From contig NZ_JAGPXX010000002.1 of assembly GCF_018070345.1 (NCBI RefSeq), forward strand, positions 372,001 through 436,000: a stretch of DNA of 64,000 nt. The letters are read 5' to 3'. The stretch comes from Streptomyces sp. F63 (GTDB lineage Bacteria > Actinomycetota > Actinomycetes > Streptomycetales > Streptomycetaceae). Position 1 is the stretch's first letter, and the number at the start of each line of letters is the position of its first letter. The notes beneath the pieces are model-generated. The model was given only the letters and a program-made list of their open reading frames with translations. It ran no database searches and had not been told where the DNA came from. Below, piece by piece: positions 34,022 through 42,100 of the stretch. The position numbers and the translations under genes were made by a program.

Positions 34022-34176
34022 TTGTGCACAACTCGGCCCCGCGAGCAGGCCCTTGGCCGCTATCGTGGAGTACAGCCCAGCCGTGGCGGCGGTGGACAAC
34101 GGCCCGGGAAGGCCGGAACCCCCCGCGACCAGAAGCGCGGCGACGATGCAAACGGTCACACCTGTAGGGGGACACC

Positions 34177-34932
34177 GTGGCGCAGCAGCCCGAGCCGACC
34201 GCGCCCTTCGCCTCGGTCCAGCACGCCCTGCGCGTGCTGGAGAGCATCGCCCGCCACCACGGCGGCGTCACCGGGGAACAGCTGGCGCGCGAGACCGACC
34301 TGCCGGCGGAGCGGCTCTTCCCCATGCTGCGGATGCTGCGCCGCGAGGGCTATGTGGAGGAGCCCGCGGACGATGTGTACGCCGTCGGCCGGACTTTGCT
34401 GCTGCTGGGCTCGGCCGCCCGCGAGAAGGCCCTCGCCGACAGGCTCCAGCGCCATCTGGAGGAGCTGCGCGACACCCTCGGCGCCGCGGTGTATCTGAGC
34501 CGCTACGTGGACGGCGAGGTGCGGATCACCCAGTGCGCCCACGGGCCGGACACCCCGAAGGTCAACGAGTGGGTGGACTTCCGCTCCGCGGCGCACGCCA
34601 GCGCGGTCGGCAAGTGCCTGCTGACCCAGCTCGACCACAACGGCCGCCAGGACCATCTCGCCCGGCACAAGACGGCCCGCTTCACCTCACGGACGATCAC
34701 CGACGAGAAGGTCCTCTTCAGCAAGCTGGACCACCAGCCGTCCACCGTCCCCGTGCTCGACCTCCAGGAGTACGCCGTGGGCACGGTGTGCGCTGCGGTG
34801 CCCATCGCCGCCGGCAAGGCCGTCGGCTGCCTGGCGCTCTCGCTGCCGATCGAGCGGGCCCACCGGCTGCGCCAGGCGGCCGAGACGCTCAACCGCAGAG
34901 CGGCGCCACTGGCGCTGTCCCTCACCATCTGA
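34177..34932 (+). CDS. IclR-family transcriptional regulator
   Basis: The 251-residue protein has the IclR winged helix-turn-helix (about 10-70, SVQHALRVLESIARHHGG, REGYVEEP) and an effector domain (about 80-245, VNEWVDFRSAAHASAVGKCLL, YAVGTVCAAVPIAAGKAVGCLALS). IclR proteins sense small acids or aromatic catabolites. A GTG start at 34177 follows AGGGG. Its place just beyond the transporter operon suggests that it controls this catabolic cluster; the AATACCCGTATT palindrome is one possible target. Confidence 0.88.
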   Translation: MAQQPEPTAPFASVQHALRVLESIARHHGGVTGEQLARETDLPAERLFPMLRMLRREGYVEEPADDVYAVGRTLLLLGSAAREKALADRLQRHLEELRDTLGAAVYLSRYVDGEVRITQCAHGPDTPKVNEWVDFRSAAHASAVGKCLLTQLDHNGRQDHLARHKTARFTSRTITDEKVLFSKLDHQPSTVPVLDLQEYAVGTVCAAVPIAAGKAVGCLALSLPIERAHRLRQAAETLNRRAAPLALSLTI

Positions 34933-35060
34933 GCCCGGCGGCGGCCCGGCGGCGGCCCGGCGGCGGCCCGGAACGGCAGCGAGGCGGTCACGGTGGCGCC
35001 GCGGAAAACCGGTCGGGAGCAACCCGGCGGACCGGGTAGTATTGCCCCGCACGTCAGCAC

Positions 35061-35134
35061 GCGCCGCTAGCTCAGTTGGTTAGAGCAGCTGACTCTTAAT
35101 CAGCGGGTCCGGGGTTCGAGTCCCTGGCGGCGCA
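35061..35134 (+). tRNA. tRNA-Lys (CUU)
   Basis: The 74-base cloverleaf has acceptor arms GCGCCGC/GCGGCGC, D-arm GCTCAGTTGGTTAGAGC, anticodon arm GCTGA-CTCTTAA-TCAGC (anticodon CUU) and T-arm CGGGGTTCGAGTCCCTG. CCA is not encoded. A -10-like TAGTAT is at 35037-35042, and a terminator follows at 35144. An identical copy lies at 39050. Confidence 0.97.
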
Positions 35135-35143
35135 CGCACGATA

Positions 35144-35179
35144 CGAGAGGCCCCTCCGTTCCGGCGGAGGGGCCTCTCG
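35144..35179 (+). terminator. Terminator hairpin after tRNA-Lys copy 1
   Basis: A perfect 15-base stem (CGAGAGGCCCCTCCG with CGGAGGGGCCTCTCG) and six-base loop begin nine bases after the tRNA. It also lies beyond the 3' end of the convergent LPMO gene and could serve both. Confidence 0.8.
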
Positions 35180-35253
35180 CGTTCCGGTGTTCACCGGCTG
35201 CCCGCGTACTGCTCCGCGGCCGGGCGCCGGACCGGGCGGTTGGAGCCGGCAGG

Positions 35254-35847
35254 CTAGAACCGCACGTCGGAGCAGGCGTAGAAGGCGTTTCCGGTGTCGG
35301 CGACGTCCCAGACACCGACGATCACGTGCCGGCCCGACTTGCCGCTCGGCATGGTGCCCCGGTGCGTGACGGTGGCATCGGGCTGACGGCCCCCGTAGGG
35401 GACGGTCAGGAACGGCTGGGACTCCAGCGCGGCCCGGGTGATCGGCTGGGAGGGGTTCCAGCCGTTCCGGGTGATGAAGTACCGGAAGTTCGAGGTGGCG
35501 TGCCGGGCGGTGAGCCGCCAGGTGAAGGTGTGGCTCTGCCCGGACCTGACGTCGGTGGCCGGCCAGTTGCCGCCGCGCGGGTCGTCCAGCGCGGCGAACC
35601 GGCCGTTGCCGCCGGAGCAGATGGCGCCGTCGGCGGGACCGGCGGCCGGGAAGCCCTTGGGGCCCTCGACGCTCTGCGGCTCCCACTGGATGCCGCCGCA
35701 GTTCTGCACGGTGCCGTTGGCGCAGAGCGCCTGCCGGCTGATCGGGGAATCGGTGTAGCCGTGGCTCTGGGCGCTGCCCGTGGTGGCGAAGAGGGAGACA
35801 CCGGCGATGCCCAGGCCGAGCAGGGCCGTGGAGATCTTTCTGCGCAT
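35254..35847 (-). CDS. Secreted lytic polysaccharide monooxygenase, AA10 (chitin-active type)
   Basis: This 197-residue copper enzyme oxidatively cleaves crystalline chitin or cellulose outside the cell. The signal peptide ends at AQS-HG, so mature residue 1 is His29, which with His116 (TARHATSN) forms the histidine brace; GNAFYACSDV near the end carries the axial-side aromatic. Four or more cysteines (C42, C50, C77, C192) fit the usual disulfides. It is a single-domain enzyme without a separate binding module. The promoter region holds two DasR-type sites, which suggests induction by N-acetylglucosamine and so chitin as the substrate. Confidence 0.93.
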   Translation of the reverse strand: MRRKISTALLGLGIAGVSLFATTGSAQSHGYTDSPISRQALCANGTVQNCGGIQWEPQSVEGPKGFPAAGPADGAICSGGNGRFAALDDPRGGNWPATDVRSGQSHTFTWRLTARHATSNFRYFITRNGWNPSQPITRAALESQPFLTVPYGGRQPDATVTHRGTMPSGKSGRHVIVGVWDVADTGNAFYACSDVRF

Positions 35848-35954
35848 GAGTCACTCCAGAGGATGTGGGGGTGGTCCGGGCCCGCGGGGTCGGTGCGGGC
35901 CCGGCTCTTCGGCTCGGGTGAGGGTGGGGAGTGGGTGTGGAGCAGCCCCGGCGA

Positions 35955-35970
35955 TGCGGTCTAGACCAAC
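35955..35970. promoter_or_regulatory. DasR-type operator 1 upstream of the LPMO gene
   Basis: TGCGGTCTAGACCAAC contains the palindrome GGTCTAGACC, the core of the DasR-responsive element (consensus ACTGGTCTAGACCACT). It lies 108 bases before the LPMO start. DasR is the GntR-family repressor of N-acetylglucosamine and chitin use in Streptomyces; its gene is not in the window. Confidence 0.8.
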
Positions 35971-35995
35971 TCGGAGAGTAGCGGCGGCCGTTGGG

Positions 35996-36011
35996 GATGT
36001 CTAGACCAATA
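35996..36011. promoter_or_regulatory. DasR-type operator 2 upstream of the LPMO gene
   Basis: GATGTCTAGACCAATA repeats the right-hand half and centre of site 1 (GTCTAGACCAA), 41 bases further upstream. The two direct copies recall the paired 12-base repeats of Streptomyces chitinase promoters. Nothing else is in the 310-base gap 35848-36157 that I can identify. Confidence 0.7.
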
Positions 36012-36157
36012 ACAGGGGTTGTCGCGGCCCGGCCCGCCGTGCGCGACCTCTGGGGACCGGACGTCGATTGCCGAGGGCTTCGCCTCCGGGAGACCGTCAG
36101 TCCCGGCCGGTCCAGCCGGTGCCGGTATCAGGCCGGTGCGGGTCCAGCCGGTGCGGG

Positions 36158-36808
36158 TCAGGCCGTGCCGGTCAGGCCGGGCTCGGGAAGGATCCGGTCG
36201 CAGCGGGACCGCGACGCCTTGACCCACTCGCCGTTGGGGTGGTCGTTGCCGTCCACCCAGGCGCGGGCACCGGCCGCGTCCCGGCCGCCCGCGAGTTGCC
36301 GCTCGATGAGGCGCGCGTCCCGTACGGCGTCGGGCGTCTCGACGTACCAGACCTCCGCCATCAGCCGGCGCGCCTCCGACCAGCCGGGTGCGGCGCAGGC
36401 GAGGTAGTTCCCCTCGGTGACGACCAGGCGCGTGTCCGGACGCAGCAGATGGCGGGCGGCGACGGGCTCGTGGAGGGTGCGGTCGTAGTCCGGCACGTAG
36501 ATGTCCCGGCCGGTGTCCTCATGGACGCGGCGGAGCAGGGCCTCGTAACCCCAGACGTCGAAGCTGGGTGCGGAGCCCTTGCGGTCGGTGAGTCCCAGGT
36601 GTTCGAGCCGGCGGTTGGAGAGGTGGAAGCCGTCCAGCGGCAGATAACCGGCCGCCCCCTCGCCGTGCCGCCGTTCGATCCGGGCGACGAGGGCCGTGGC
36701 GAGGGTGGACTTGCCGGCTCCGGGCGGCCCCGCGATCCCGAGCACGGTCCGGGTGCGCCCGCCTGCGGTCAGGGCCCACGCCTCGTCCGCCAGCCGCGCG
36801 ATGTCCAT
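36158..36808 (-). CDS. P-loop nucleoside/sugar kinase family protein
   Basis: The 216-residue protein has Walker A GPPGAGKSTL (about 27-36), a LPLDGFHLSNRRL substrate segment, DVWGYEALL and TEGNYLA. These belong to the uridine kinase/pantothenate kinase-like superfamily, close to the group annotated as nucleoside/nucleotide kinase or fructose-transport FrcK-like. It probably phosphorylates a small hydroxylated metabolite in the cytosol. It is monocistronic. The start at 36808 gives MDIARLADEAW, matching the family's length. Confidence 0.85.
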   Translation of the reverse strand: MDIARLADEAWALTAGGRTRTVLGIAGPPGAGKSTLATALVARIERRHGEGAAGYLPLDGFHLSNRRLEHLGLTDRKGSAPSFDVWGYEALLRRVHEDTGRDIYVPDYDRTLHEPVAARHLLRPDTRLVVTEGNYLACAAPGWSEARRLMAEVWYVETPDAVRDARLIERQLAGGRDAAGARAWVDGNDHPNGEWVKASRSRCDRILPEPGLTGTA

Positions 36809-37364
36809 ACCGGCAGGCTAAGGGTTGTCCCGCCCCCGCGGGGCGCGGGTCGCGTCCCGTACTTCCCCTTCGCGTGATCGGAGGCCCCGGTCCCCGGATG
36901 CGGCGGTGAAGGCCGGGCCGCTCCGCGGGTTTGCGGGATCCGGGCCGCCGGGAGCCCGTCGCGTACCGCCGGGGCGGTGAGGGGAGAATGCCGGATCCGC
37001 CATGTCTACACCGGGCGAACGGGGGCACCCGGTGAGCAGGGTGAGGTGCCCGGTCCGGCGCCGCTGGGGGCGGCGGGCCGGGCGAATCCGTGTTCCCGTG
37101 TTCCCGTGTACCGGCGTGGCGCCGCACCGCCGGACCTCTCGCCTCTCGCCTCGCGCCTCCCGCCCCTCGCCTCTCGCCTCTCGCCTCTCGCCTCTCGCCG
37201 GCCCCTCCGCTCTCGGCCGGCCCGGTGGCTTCGCGCTCCGCCCGGCACCGTCCGTGTGATGTCCCGCGCATCACCGCGTACGCGGCTCGCCGGCCGGGCC
37301 GGGAGCGGGCCCGGGGCTGCCGGCGAGCGGGTTCGTGGCATTCCCCCTCGGAACACGTCGGGAT
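36809..37364. other. Gene-free stretch with low-complexity DNA
   Basis: No credible gene is present. The frames that stay open translate to Arg/Pro/Ser repeats. It contains CGTGTTCC-type short repeats (about 37088-37110) and the heptamer array listed next. It is the upstream region of the kinase gene and the downstream region of the AlkZ-like gene. Confidence 0.6.
37135..37199. repeat. Tandem array of the heptamer CTCTCGC
   Basis: About nine consecutive units of CTCTCGC or one-base variants (CTCGCGC, CTCCCGC, CCCTCGC) fill this stretch, with the last four nearly perfect. It is a minisatellite-like slippage product in non-coding DNA; no function is apparent. Confidence 0.8.
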
Positions 37365-38489
37365 CTACGCGCTGCCGCGCGGCTCGGCGAAGCGGATCAG
37401 CCGCTCGCCGGCGGTCTCCGCGCCGAAGGCCAGCAACCGCTCGCCCTCTTCCGCCAGTTCGTCGCGCTGCCGGGCGGTCAGCGGGGTGAAGGGCTGGACG
37501 GTCAGGGTCGCGGTGCCGCGCTGTTCGTCGATCCGCCAGGCTCCCCGGACGAAGCCGTCGAGGAGGACGGTCCCGGGGATCACGGCGTTCTTGGTCGCTA
37601 TGGCCCGGCGCCCCGCGTCGTCGATGATCCGGGTGCGGTCGGCGTAGGACAGGATCGCATTGTCGTACGGGGCGAGGTAGCGCACCGGGGCGGGCGTGTC
37701 CGGCTCCGGCCGCGGGGCCTCGGGGAGGTCGAACAGCTCGCGGCCCGCGGTGTCGCGGAAGACGGTGAGCCGGGGCCGCAGCCGGGCCACGGTGGCCCGC
37801 AGCCGGGTCAGCCCCGACCATGCCTGGATGTCCTGCACCGTCGCCGGGCCGTAGGCCGCCAGGTAGCGGACGACGAGTTCCTCGGCGGGCGGCTCGGGGA
37901 GCAGGGGCCGGCCGAGCCAGGACTCGGCGGTGGCGTAGGTGGTCCGGGCGCTCTGCCCCCACAGGCCGCGCGGTGGCACCTGGACGAGCGGCAGCAGTGC
38001 CCGGGCCGCGTTGACGAGCTGCGCGGGGCTGTGGTCCGGCCACCGCTCGCGGAGCAGCCCTCCGAGTTCGGTGGTGGACAGGTGCCGGGCGTCGAGGAGT
38101 TCCCGGGCCGCTGCGGCCAGTGCGGGCAGCTCGACCCCCGCCAGGTCCTTGCCCCAGGCGCTCCTCATGCCCCGGTCGAGGCAGGGCTGCACCCAGGGCC
38201 GGAGTGCCAGGGCGTCATCGGCGGTGACGAGGTGGACGGTGCCGCGCATCACGACGATGCGGGTGACGGCCCGCTCGCTGATGAGCCGCGAGAGTTCCTC
38301 CGGGCGGAAGTCCACCAGCCGTGTCCACAGCCCGTAGTAGGGCGGAACGGGCTGCTGCGACTGGAGCCCGACCAGGCTCCCGACCGCGTCCCGCACGGAC
38401 ATCCGGTGCCGGCTCAGCAGCATCTGCCGGGCCAGGAAGGCGCGGTTGAGGGCCCTGCGGTCCAGCACGGCGGAGGTGGTCGTGGTCAT
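37365..38489 (-). CDS. Winged-helix DNA-binding protein, AlkZ/YcaQ-like (HTH_42)
   Basis: This 374-residue protein belongs to the HTH_42/AlkZ superfamily of winged-helix DNA glycosylases that unhook interstrand crosslinks or remove bulky alkyl bases. The catalytic QxQ motif is present as Gln43-Ser-Gln45 in GLQSQQP, followed by PYYGLWTRL and VVMRGTVHLV. The C-terminal wings include RYLAPYDNAILSYADR and VLLDGFVRGAW. GAGGGAGA lies before the ATG at 38489. It is monocistronic. AlkZ-type enzymes in Streptomyces often give self-resistance to DNA-alkylating products, but this is the common genomic type and no biosynthetic cluster is adjacent. Confidence 0.85.
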   Translation of the reverse strand: MTTTTSAVLDRRALNRAFLARQMLLSRHRMSVRDAVGSLVGLQSQQPVPPYYGLWTRLVDFRPEELSRLISERAVTRIVVMRGTVHLVTADDALALRPWVQPCLDRGMRSAWGKDLAGVELPALAAAARELLDARHLSTTELGGLLRERWPDHSPAQLVNAARALLPLVQVPPRGLWGQSARTTYATAESWLGRPLLPEPPAEELVVRYLAAYGPATVQDIQAWSGLTRLRATVARLRPRLTVFRDTAGRELFDLPEAPRPEPDTPAPVRYLAPYDNAILSYADRTRIIDDAGRRAIATKNAVIPGTVLLDGFVRGAWRIDEQRGTATLTVQPFTPLTARQRDELAEEGERLLAFGAETAGERLIRFAEPRGSA

Positions 38490-39049
38490 CGGACGGAAAT
38501 CTCCCTCGGAGAGCTGCGGCTGCCGGTGACGGCGGAACCGCCGGTGCGGCTGCGGACGGGACGCGGCCCGGTCCCCGACGGGTCCCGCCGGGGACCGGTG
38601 AGCCCGGGGGGCCCGGCCGGACCGGGTGGGACACGGCCGGACCGGGTGGAGGCCCCGGTGGGCCGGACGCTCCCCGAGTCTGCCGTGCGGGCCCGCGCAC
38701 CGCGCGCTGATTGACCCACAACGCACGGTCGTACGGCGCCCGTTGGGTCCGCGCCGCACCCCTTGGCCGCCGGAGACGGCGGACGGAACCGGAACCGCCG
38801 TATCCGCCTCGGCCACCGGCTCCGCCTCGCCCCGCAGGTCGTCGGCGGACGGTCCGGACCGCGACGCCGGGGCACGGCGCCGCCGCGGGGCCGCGGGGCC
38901 GTGGAGCCGCGCCCCCGCAGCGTCCAGGGATGCTCCGGGCGGCTCCGGGAAACCATGACCCTCATCACATTTCCCGCCGGAGGGCCCGGGAGCGGCCCCG
39001 GGCGTACGGACCACCGGGTCCCGTCCGGTACGATTAACCAGGTCAGCAG
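38490..39049. other. Gene-free stretch before tRNA-Lys copy 2
   Basis: I see no credible gene in these 560 bases; open frames give Arg/Pro/Gly-rich shadows without ribosome sites. The right end should hold the tRNA promoter: a -10-like TACGAT is at 39029-39034. Confidence 0.5.
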
Positions 39050-39123
39050 GCGCCGCTAGCTCAGTTGGTTAGAGCAGCTGACTCTTAATCAGCGGGTCCG
39101 GGGTTCGAGTCCCTGGCGGCGCA
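39050..39123 (+). tRNA. tRNA-Lys (CUU), second identical copy
   Basis: All 74 bases are identical to the copy at 35061-35134, including anticodon CTT. Identity stops at the gene edges: the upstream sequence shares only CAGCA/CAG-like bases and the downstream hairpins differ. It is followed by its own terminator. Confidence 0.97.
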
Positions 39124-39130
39124 CATGACA

Positions 39131-39165
39131 CTCGGGGCCTTTCCGCCACGGCGGGAGGGCCCTGA
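39131..39165 (+). terminator. Terminator hairpin after tRNA-Lys copy 2
   Basis: CTCGGGGCCTTTCCGCC and GGCGGGAGGGCCCTGAG form an imperfect stem around a short loop, eight bases after the tRNA. Confidence 0.6.
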
Positions 39166-39277
39166 GCCGTGTCCGGGCCGTGCACGACGACGCGTCGACA
39201 CCGGTGCCCGGGCCGGGAGCCAGGGGCCGGGGGACGAGATGCACCGGTGCCCCGGCCCCGGTCGGCACGGGGCCCTC

Positions 39278-39341
39278 GGGGAACACGGCAACGCGGGGAA
39301 CACGGCAACGCGGGGAACACGGCAACGCGGGGAACACGGGG
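39278..39341. repeat. 17-base tandem repeat, almost four copies
   Basis: The unit GGGGAACACGGCAACGC is repeated three times exactly, then partly a fourth time, in the 327-base gap between the tRNA and the GH6 gene's end. Since 17 is not a multiple of three, the array is non-coding. Its complement contains CCGTGTTCCCC, like the arrays near 37090 and 43821. Confidence 0.85.
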
Positions 39342-39450
39342 ACAGGCGCGCCCGGCCGCACGCGCCCGCGCTCCACCCCGGCATCGCTCCGCCCGAACGC
39401 CGGTCCGCCCGAGCACCGGTCCGGGCGGCGCCGACCCGCACGCCGTTCCG

Positions 39451-40485
39451 CTACCAGTCCGCGTCGCGGGCCAGGCCGAGGGCGTACTCCGTCCACCACC
39501 GGCCGGCCGGGGGCCCGCCCTTGCAGGTGCCGTCGGACTCCCCCGGCCGCTTGATCCACAGGTAGGCGTCGACCAGCTCGTCCCCGGTGCGGGTGGTGGG
39601 CGGCTCGCCCAGGGCGCGTCCCGGCGGGTTGCACCAGCTCATGGCCTGGTGGCCGGAGGCGGGCAGCGGACCGTTGCCGTTGCGGCTGGTGTCGATCACG
39701 AAGGTCTTGCCGCCGAGGAGCCGGGACAGGGTCCTGCCGTAGGCGCGGTTCTCGGCGGTCGTCCGGTAGTTGGCGGTGTTGAGGGCGAAGCCGTCGGCCC
39801 GGCCGATGCCCGCGCGCCGCAGCGGAGCGGTGAGCCGGCCCGGGTCGGTGATCCAGCGCGGATTGCCCGCGTCCAGGTAGACCCGGGTGCGCGGGAGGGC
39901 CTTCAGTCTCTGCACGGCCTCCGCCAGCAGCCGGTAGCGCTCCCGGTGGTACACGGGCGGGGTGCAGCCGTCCACGATGTGCGGCACCGCGTCCGGTTCC
40001 AGGACCACTGTGGCCGCGCGGTCCCCGATACCCGCCGCGACCTCGGCGACCCAGCGGCGGTACGCGGCGCCGTCCGGGGCGCCGCCCTTGGAGTACTGGC
40101 CGCAGTCACGGTGCGGGATGTTGTAGAGCACCAGCAGGGCGTGCCGGTTCTCCCGCGCCGCGGCCCGGGTGAGGCGGGCGGTCTCCGCCCGGGGGGCCTT
40201 CGTCCCGATCCACTCGGCGACCGGCTGGGCGGCGATCTTCTTCTCGATCAGCTCGGCCTCGCCGGTACGCCCCCGGGCGCGCAGGGCGGCGGCCTGCCGG
40301 GCCGCGGTGCTGTGCGGGTTGACCCAGAAGGGAGTCGAGGACGACCGGGGGGCCGTGTGCGCCGGGACCCGGTCGTCCCCCGGGCCCGGCGCGGACGCGG
40401 GACCGGGCGGGCGGAAGCAGCCAGCGGCGAGCAGTACCGCTCCGGCCGCCACTCTCGCCGCCAGCCGGCCCATGTGGCCGTACAT
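39451..40485 (-). CDS. Glycoside hydrolase family 6 lipoprotein (cellulase)
   Basis: The 344-residue GH6 enzyme cleaves beta-1,4-glucan by inversion. The catalytic core has YNIPHRDCGQYSKGG (Asp127), VVLEPDAVPH (Asp165, proton donor) and WIKRPGESDGTC with the third conserved acid, and the two disulfide-type Cys pairs are visible. Unlike typical secreted cellulases it starts with a lipoprotein signal (VLLAAGC, Cys23) and has no carbohydrate-binding module, so it is probably held at the cell surface. GGGGGAG precedes the ATG at 40485. No regulator box of the CebR type (TGGGAGCGCTCCCA) is seen upstream. It is monocistronic. Confidence 0.9.
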   Translation of the reverse strand: MYGHMGRLAARVAAGAVLLAAGCFRPPGPASAPGPGDDRVPAHTAPRSSSTPFWVNPHSTAARQAAALRARGRTGEAELIEKKIAAQPVAEWIGTKAPRAETARLTRAAARENRHALLVLYNIPHRDCGQYSKGGAPDGAAYRRWVAEVAAGIGDRAATVVLEPDAVPHIVDGCTPPVYHRERYRLLAEAVQRLKALPRTRVYLDAGNPRWITDPGRLTAPLRRAGIGRADGFALNTANYRTTAENRAYGRTLSRLLGGKTFVIDTSRNGNGPLPASGHQAMSWCNPPGRALGEPPTTRTGDELVDAYLWIKRPGESDGTCKGGPPAGRWWTEYALGLARDADW

Positions 40486-40679
40486 CCGCTCCCCCTGGGG
40501 CCTCGGTCCGCGGTGTGCCCCGGGACCGCGTTCGGGACACTTCAGGTCGGACGCATCCTGGCACGCGGTTCGCGCGGGACCCGGCACCGACCGTGGCCGG
40601 GGAAGCCCCGTTACGGCGTTTGCCGTAGCGGGAGCGGTGAGCCAAGTGGGGCGGGCTGCACGCCGCCGGGCCGCCGTCG

Positions 40680-41219
40680 TCAGCCGTCCGCCCCCGGTGG
40701 GCCGGGGCGGCCCGCCGGGCTGCGCGAGGGCTCGCGGAGCCCGGCCGCGTCCCCCCGTTCGTGCGGCGGCGCGGGCGGCCTCGTGCTACGGCGGTGCAGG
40801 GCGAGGCCCGCCATGCCCAGGACCGCGCCGCCCGCGAGGCACACGCCGACGACGATCTGGCGGGTGTTGGGACCGTCCTCCGGTTCGGCGGCCGCCGGCC
40901 GGCCGTCCGCGGCCACCGGTACGGGACGCGGACCGGGGCCGGCCTGTCCCGGGAGGGCAGCCGGTGCGGAAGCGGGGACCGCCGGGACGGCCGGGGCGGG
41001 GACAGCCGTCACCGGAACGGCCGGGGCGGCGGCCATGGCGGGAGCGTCCGCCCCGGGAGCATCCGGAGCGGAGACGGCGGGGCCGGCGGGGCCGGCGGAG
41101 ACGGCGGGGCCGGCGGGGCCGGAGCGGGCCGGAGCGGAAAGAGCCGGGACGGGGAGCGCCGCGATGGCGCAGAGCAGGCCGGTCGCCGCGATCGCGCCGG
41201 CCAGGCGGACAGAGTCCAT
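40680..41219 (-). CDS. Secreted low-complexity protein with C-terminal membrane anchor
   Basis: This 179-residue protein has a signal peptide (RLAGAIAATGLLCAIAALP), about 75 residues of Pro/Ala/Val/Gly repeats, then a membrane helix (QIVVGVCLAGGAVLGMAGLAL near 120-141) and a basic/proline tail. There is no sorting motif. It looks like a surface stalk or wall-spanning protein; I recognise no family. A GAGGAGGTGCACG ribosome region lies before the ATG at 41219. Confidence 0.6.
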   Translation of the reverse strand: MDSVRLAGAIAATGLLCAIAALPVPALSAPARSGPAGPAVSAGPAGPAVSAPDAPGADAPAMAAAPAVPVTAVPAPAVPAVPASAPAALPGQAGPGPRPVPVAADGRPAAAEPEDGPNTRQIVVGVCLAGGAVLGMAGLALHRRSTRPPAPPHERGDAAGLREPSRSPAGRPGPPGADG

Positions 41220-41320
41220 CGTGCACCTCCTCTCGCCTCAGAAGGTTCGCGCGCCCGGCGGCCCACCGCACACCCGGCGTGCCGGGCGCTGCTCCGTTCG
41301 GCCCGGGGGCCGCGGCCCGG

Positions 41321-42100
41321 TCAGACCAGGTCGACGAGGTCGGCGATCGATTCGGCGACCCGCGACGGCCCGTAGGGGAAGCGCCCGATCTCGTCCGGCC
41401 GCGTCACCCCGGACAGGACGAGGAACGTCTCCATCCCGGCCTCCAGTCCGGCGAGGACGTCGGTGTCCATCCGGTCGCCGATCATGGCGCTGGTCTCCGA
41501 GTGCGCCCCGATGGCGTTGAGCCCGGCGCGCATCATGAGCGGATTGGGCTTGCCGACGAAGTACGGCTCCCGGCCGGTGGCCTTGGTGATCAGCGCGGAG
41601 ACCGCGCCCGTGGCGGGCAGGGCGCCCTCCGTGGACGGGCCGGTCGCGTCGGGGTTGGTGGCGATGAAGCGGGCCCCGTCGTTGATCAGGCGGATGGCCT
41701 TGGTGAGGGATTCGAAGCTGTACGTCCGGGTCTCGCCCAGCACGACGTAGTCCGGCTCGGCGTCGGTGAGGATGTATCCGACGTCGTGCAGGGCGGTGGT
41801 CAGCCCGGCCTCGCCGATGACGTAGGCCGTGCCGCCGGGGCGCTGGTCCTCCAGGAACTGGGCGGTGGCGAGCGCGGAGGTCCAGATGTTCTCGACGGGG
41901 ACGTCCAGGCCCATCCGGCTCAGCCGGGCGTGCAGGTCGCGCGGGGTGAACATGGAGTTGTTGGTGAGCACCAGGAAGGGGCGCTCCAACTCGCGCAACC
42001 GCTTGATGAAGGAGTCCGCGCCGGGGATGGGGGTGCCCTCGTGGATCAGTACCCCGTCCATGTCGGTGAGCCACGACTCGATCGGCTTGCGCTCTGCCAC
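41321..42100 (-). CDS. HAD-superfamily IIA phosphatase (NagD-like)
   Basis: The 259-residue cytosolic phosphatase has all HAD motifs: DMDGVL (motif I, Asp14/16), VLTNNS (motif II), the lysine in KPNPLM (motif III) and GDRMDTDV (motif IV). A C2-type cap between motifs II and III identifies subclass IIA, which includes NagD and phosphoglycolate or nitrophenyl phosphatases. Its natural substrate is not defined. It lies alone, 101 bases from the low-complexity surface protein gene. Confidence 0.9.
   Translation of the reverse strand: MAERKPIESWLTDMDGVLIHEGTPIPGADSFIKRLRELERPFLVLTNNSMFTPRDLHARLSRMGLDVPVENIWTSALATAQFLEDQRPGGTAYVIGEAGLTTALHDVGYILTDAEPDYVVLGETRTYSFESLTKAIRLINDGARFIATNPDATGPSTEGALPATGAVSALITKATGREPYFVGKPNPLMMRAGLNAIGAHSETSAMIGDRMDTDVLAGLEAGMETFLVLSGVTRPDEIGRFPYGPSRVAESIADLVDLV

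Noticed and set aside
37135..37199. The CTCTCGC array as a CRISPR
   Set aside because: The units are seven bases with no spacers and no cas genes are near.
35061..39123. The two tRNA-Lys genes as att sites of an integrated element
   Set aside because: No integrase, excisionase or phage gene lies between them, flanks do not match, and the genes inside have normal composition. It is kept only as a low-interest observation.
39278..39341. The 17-base array as a CRISPR or coding repeat
   Set aside because: There are no spacers between units, and 17 is not a multiple of three.
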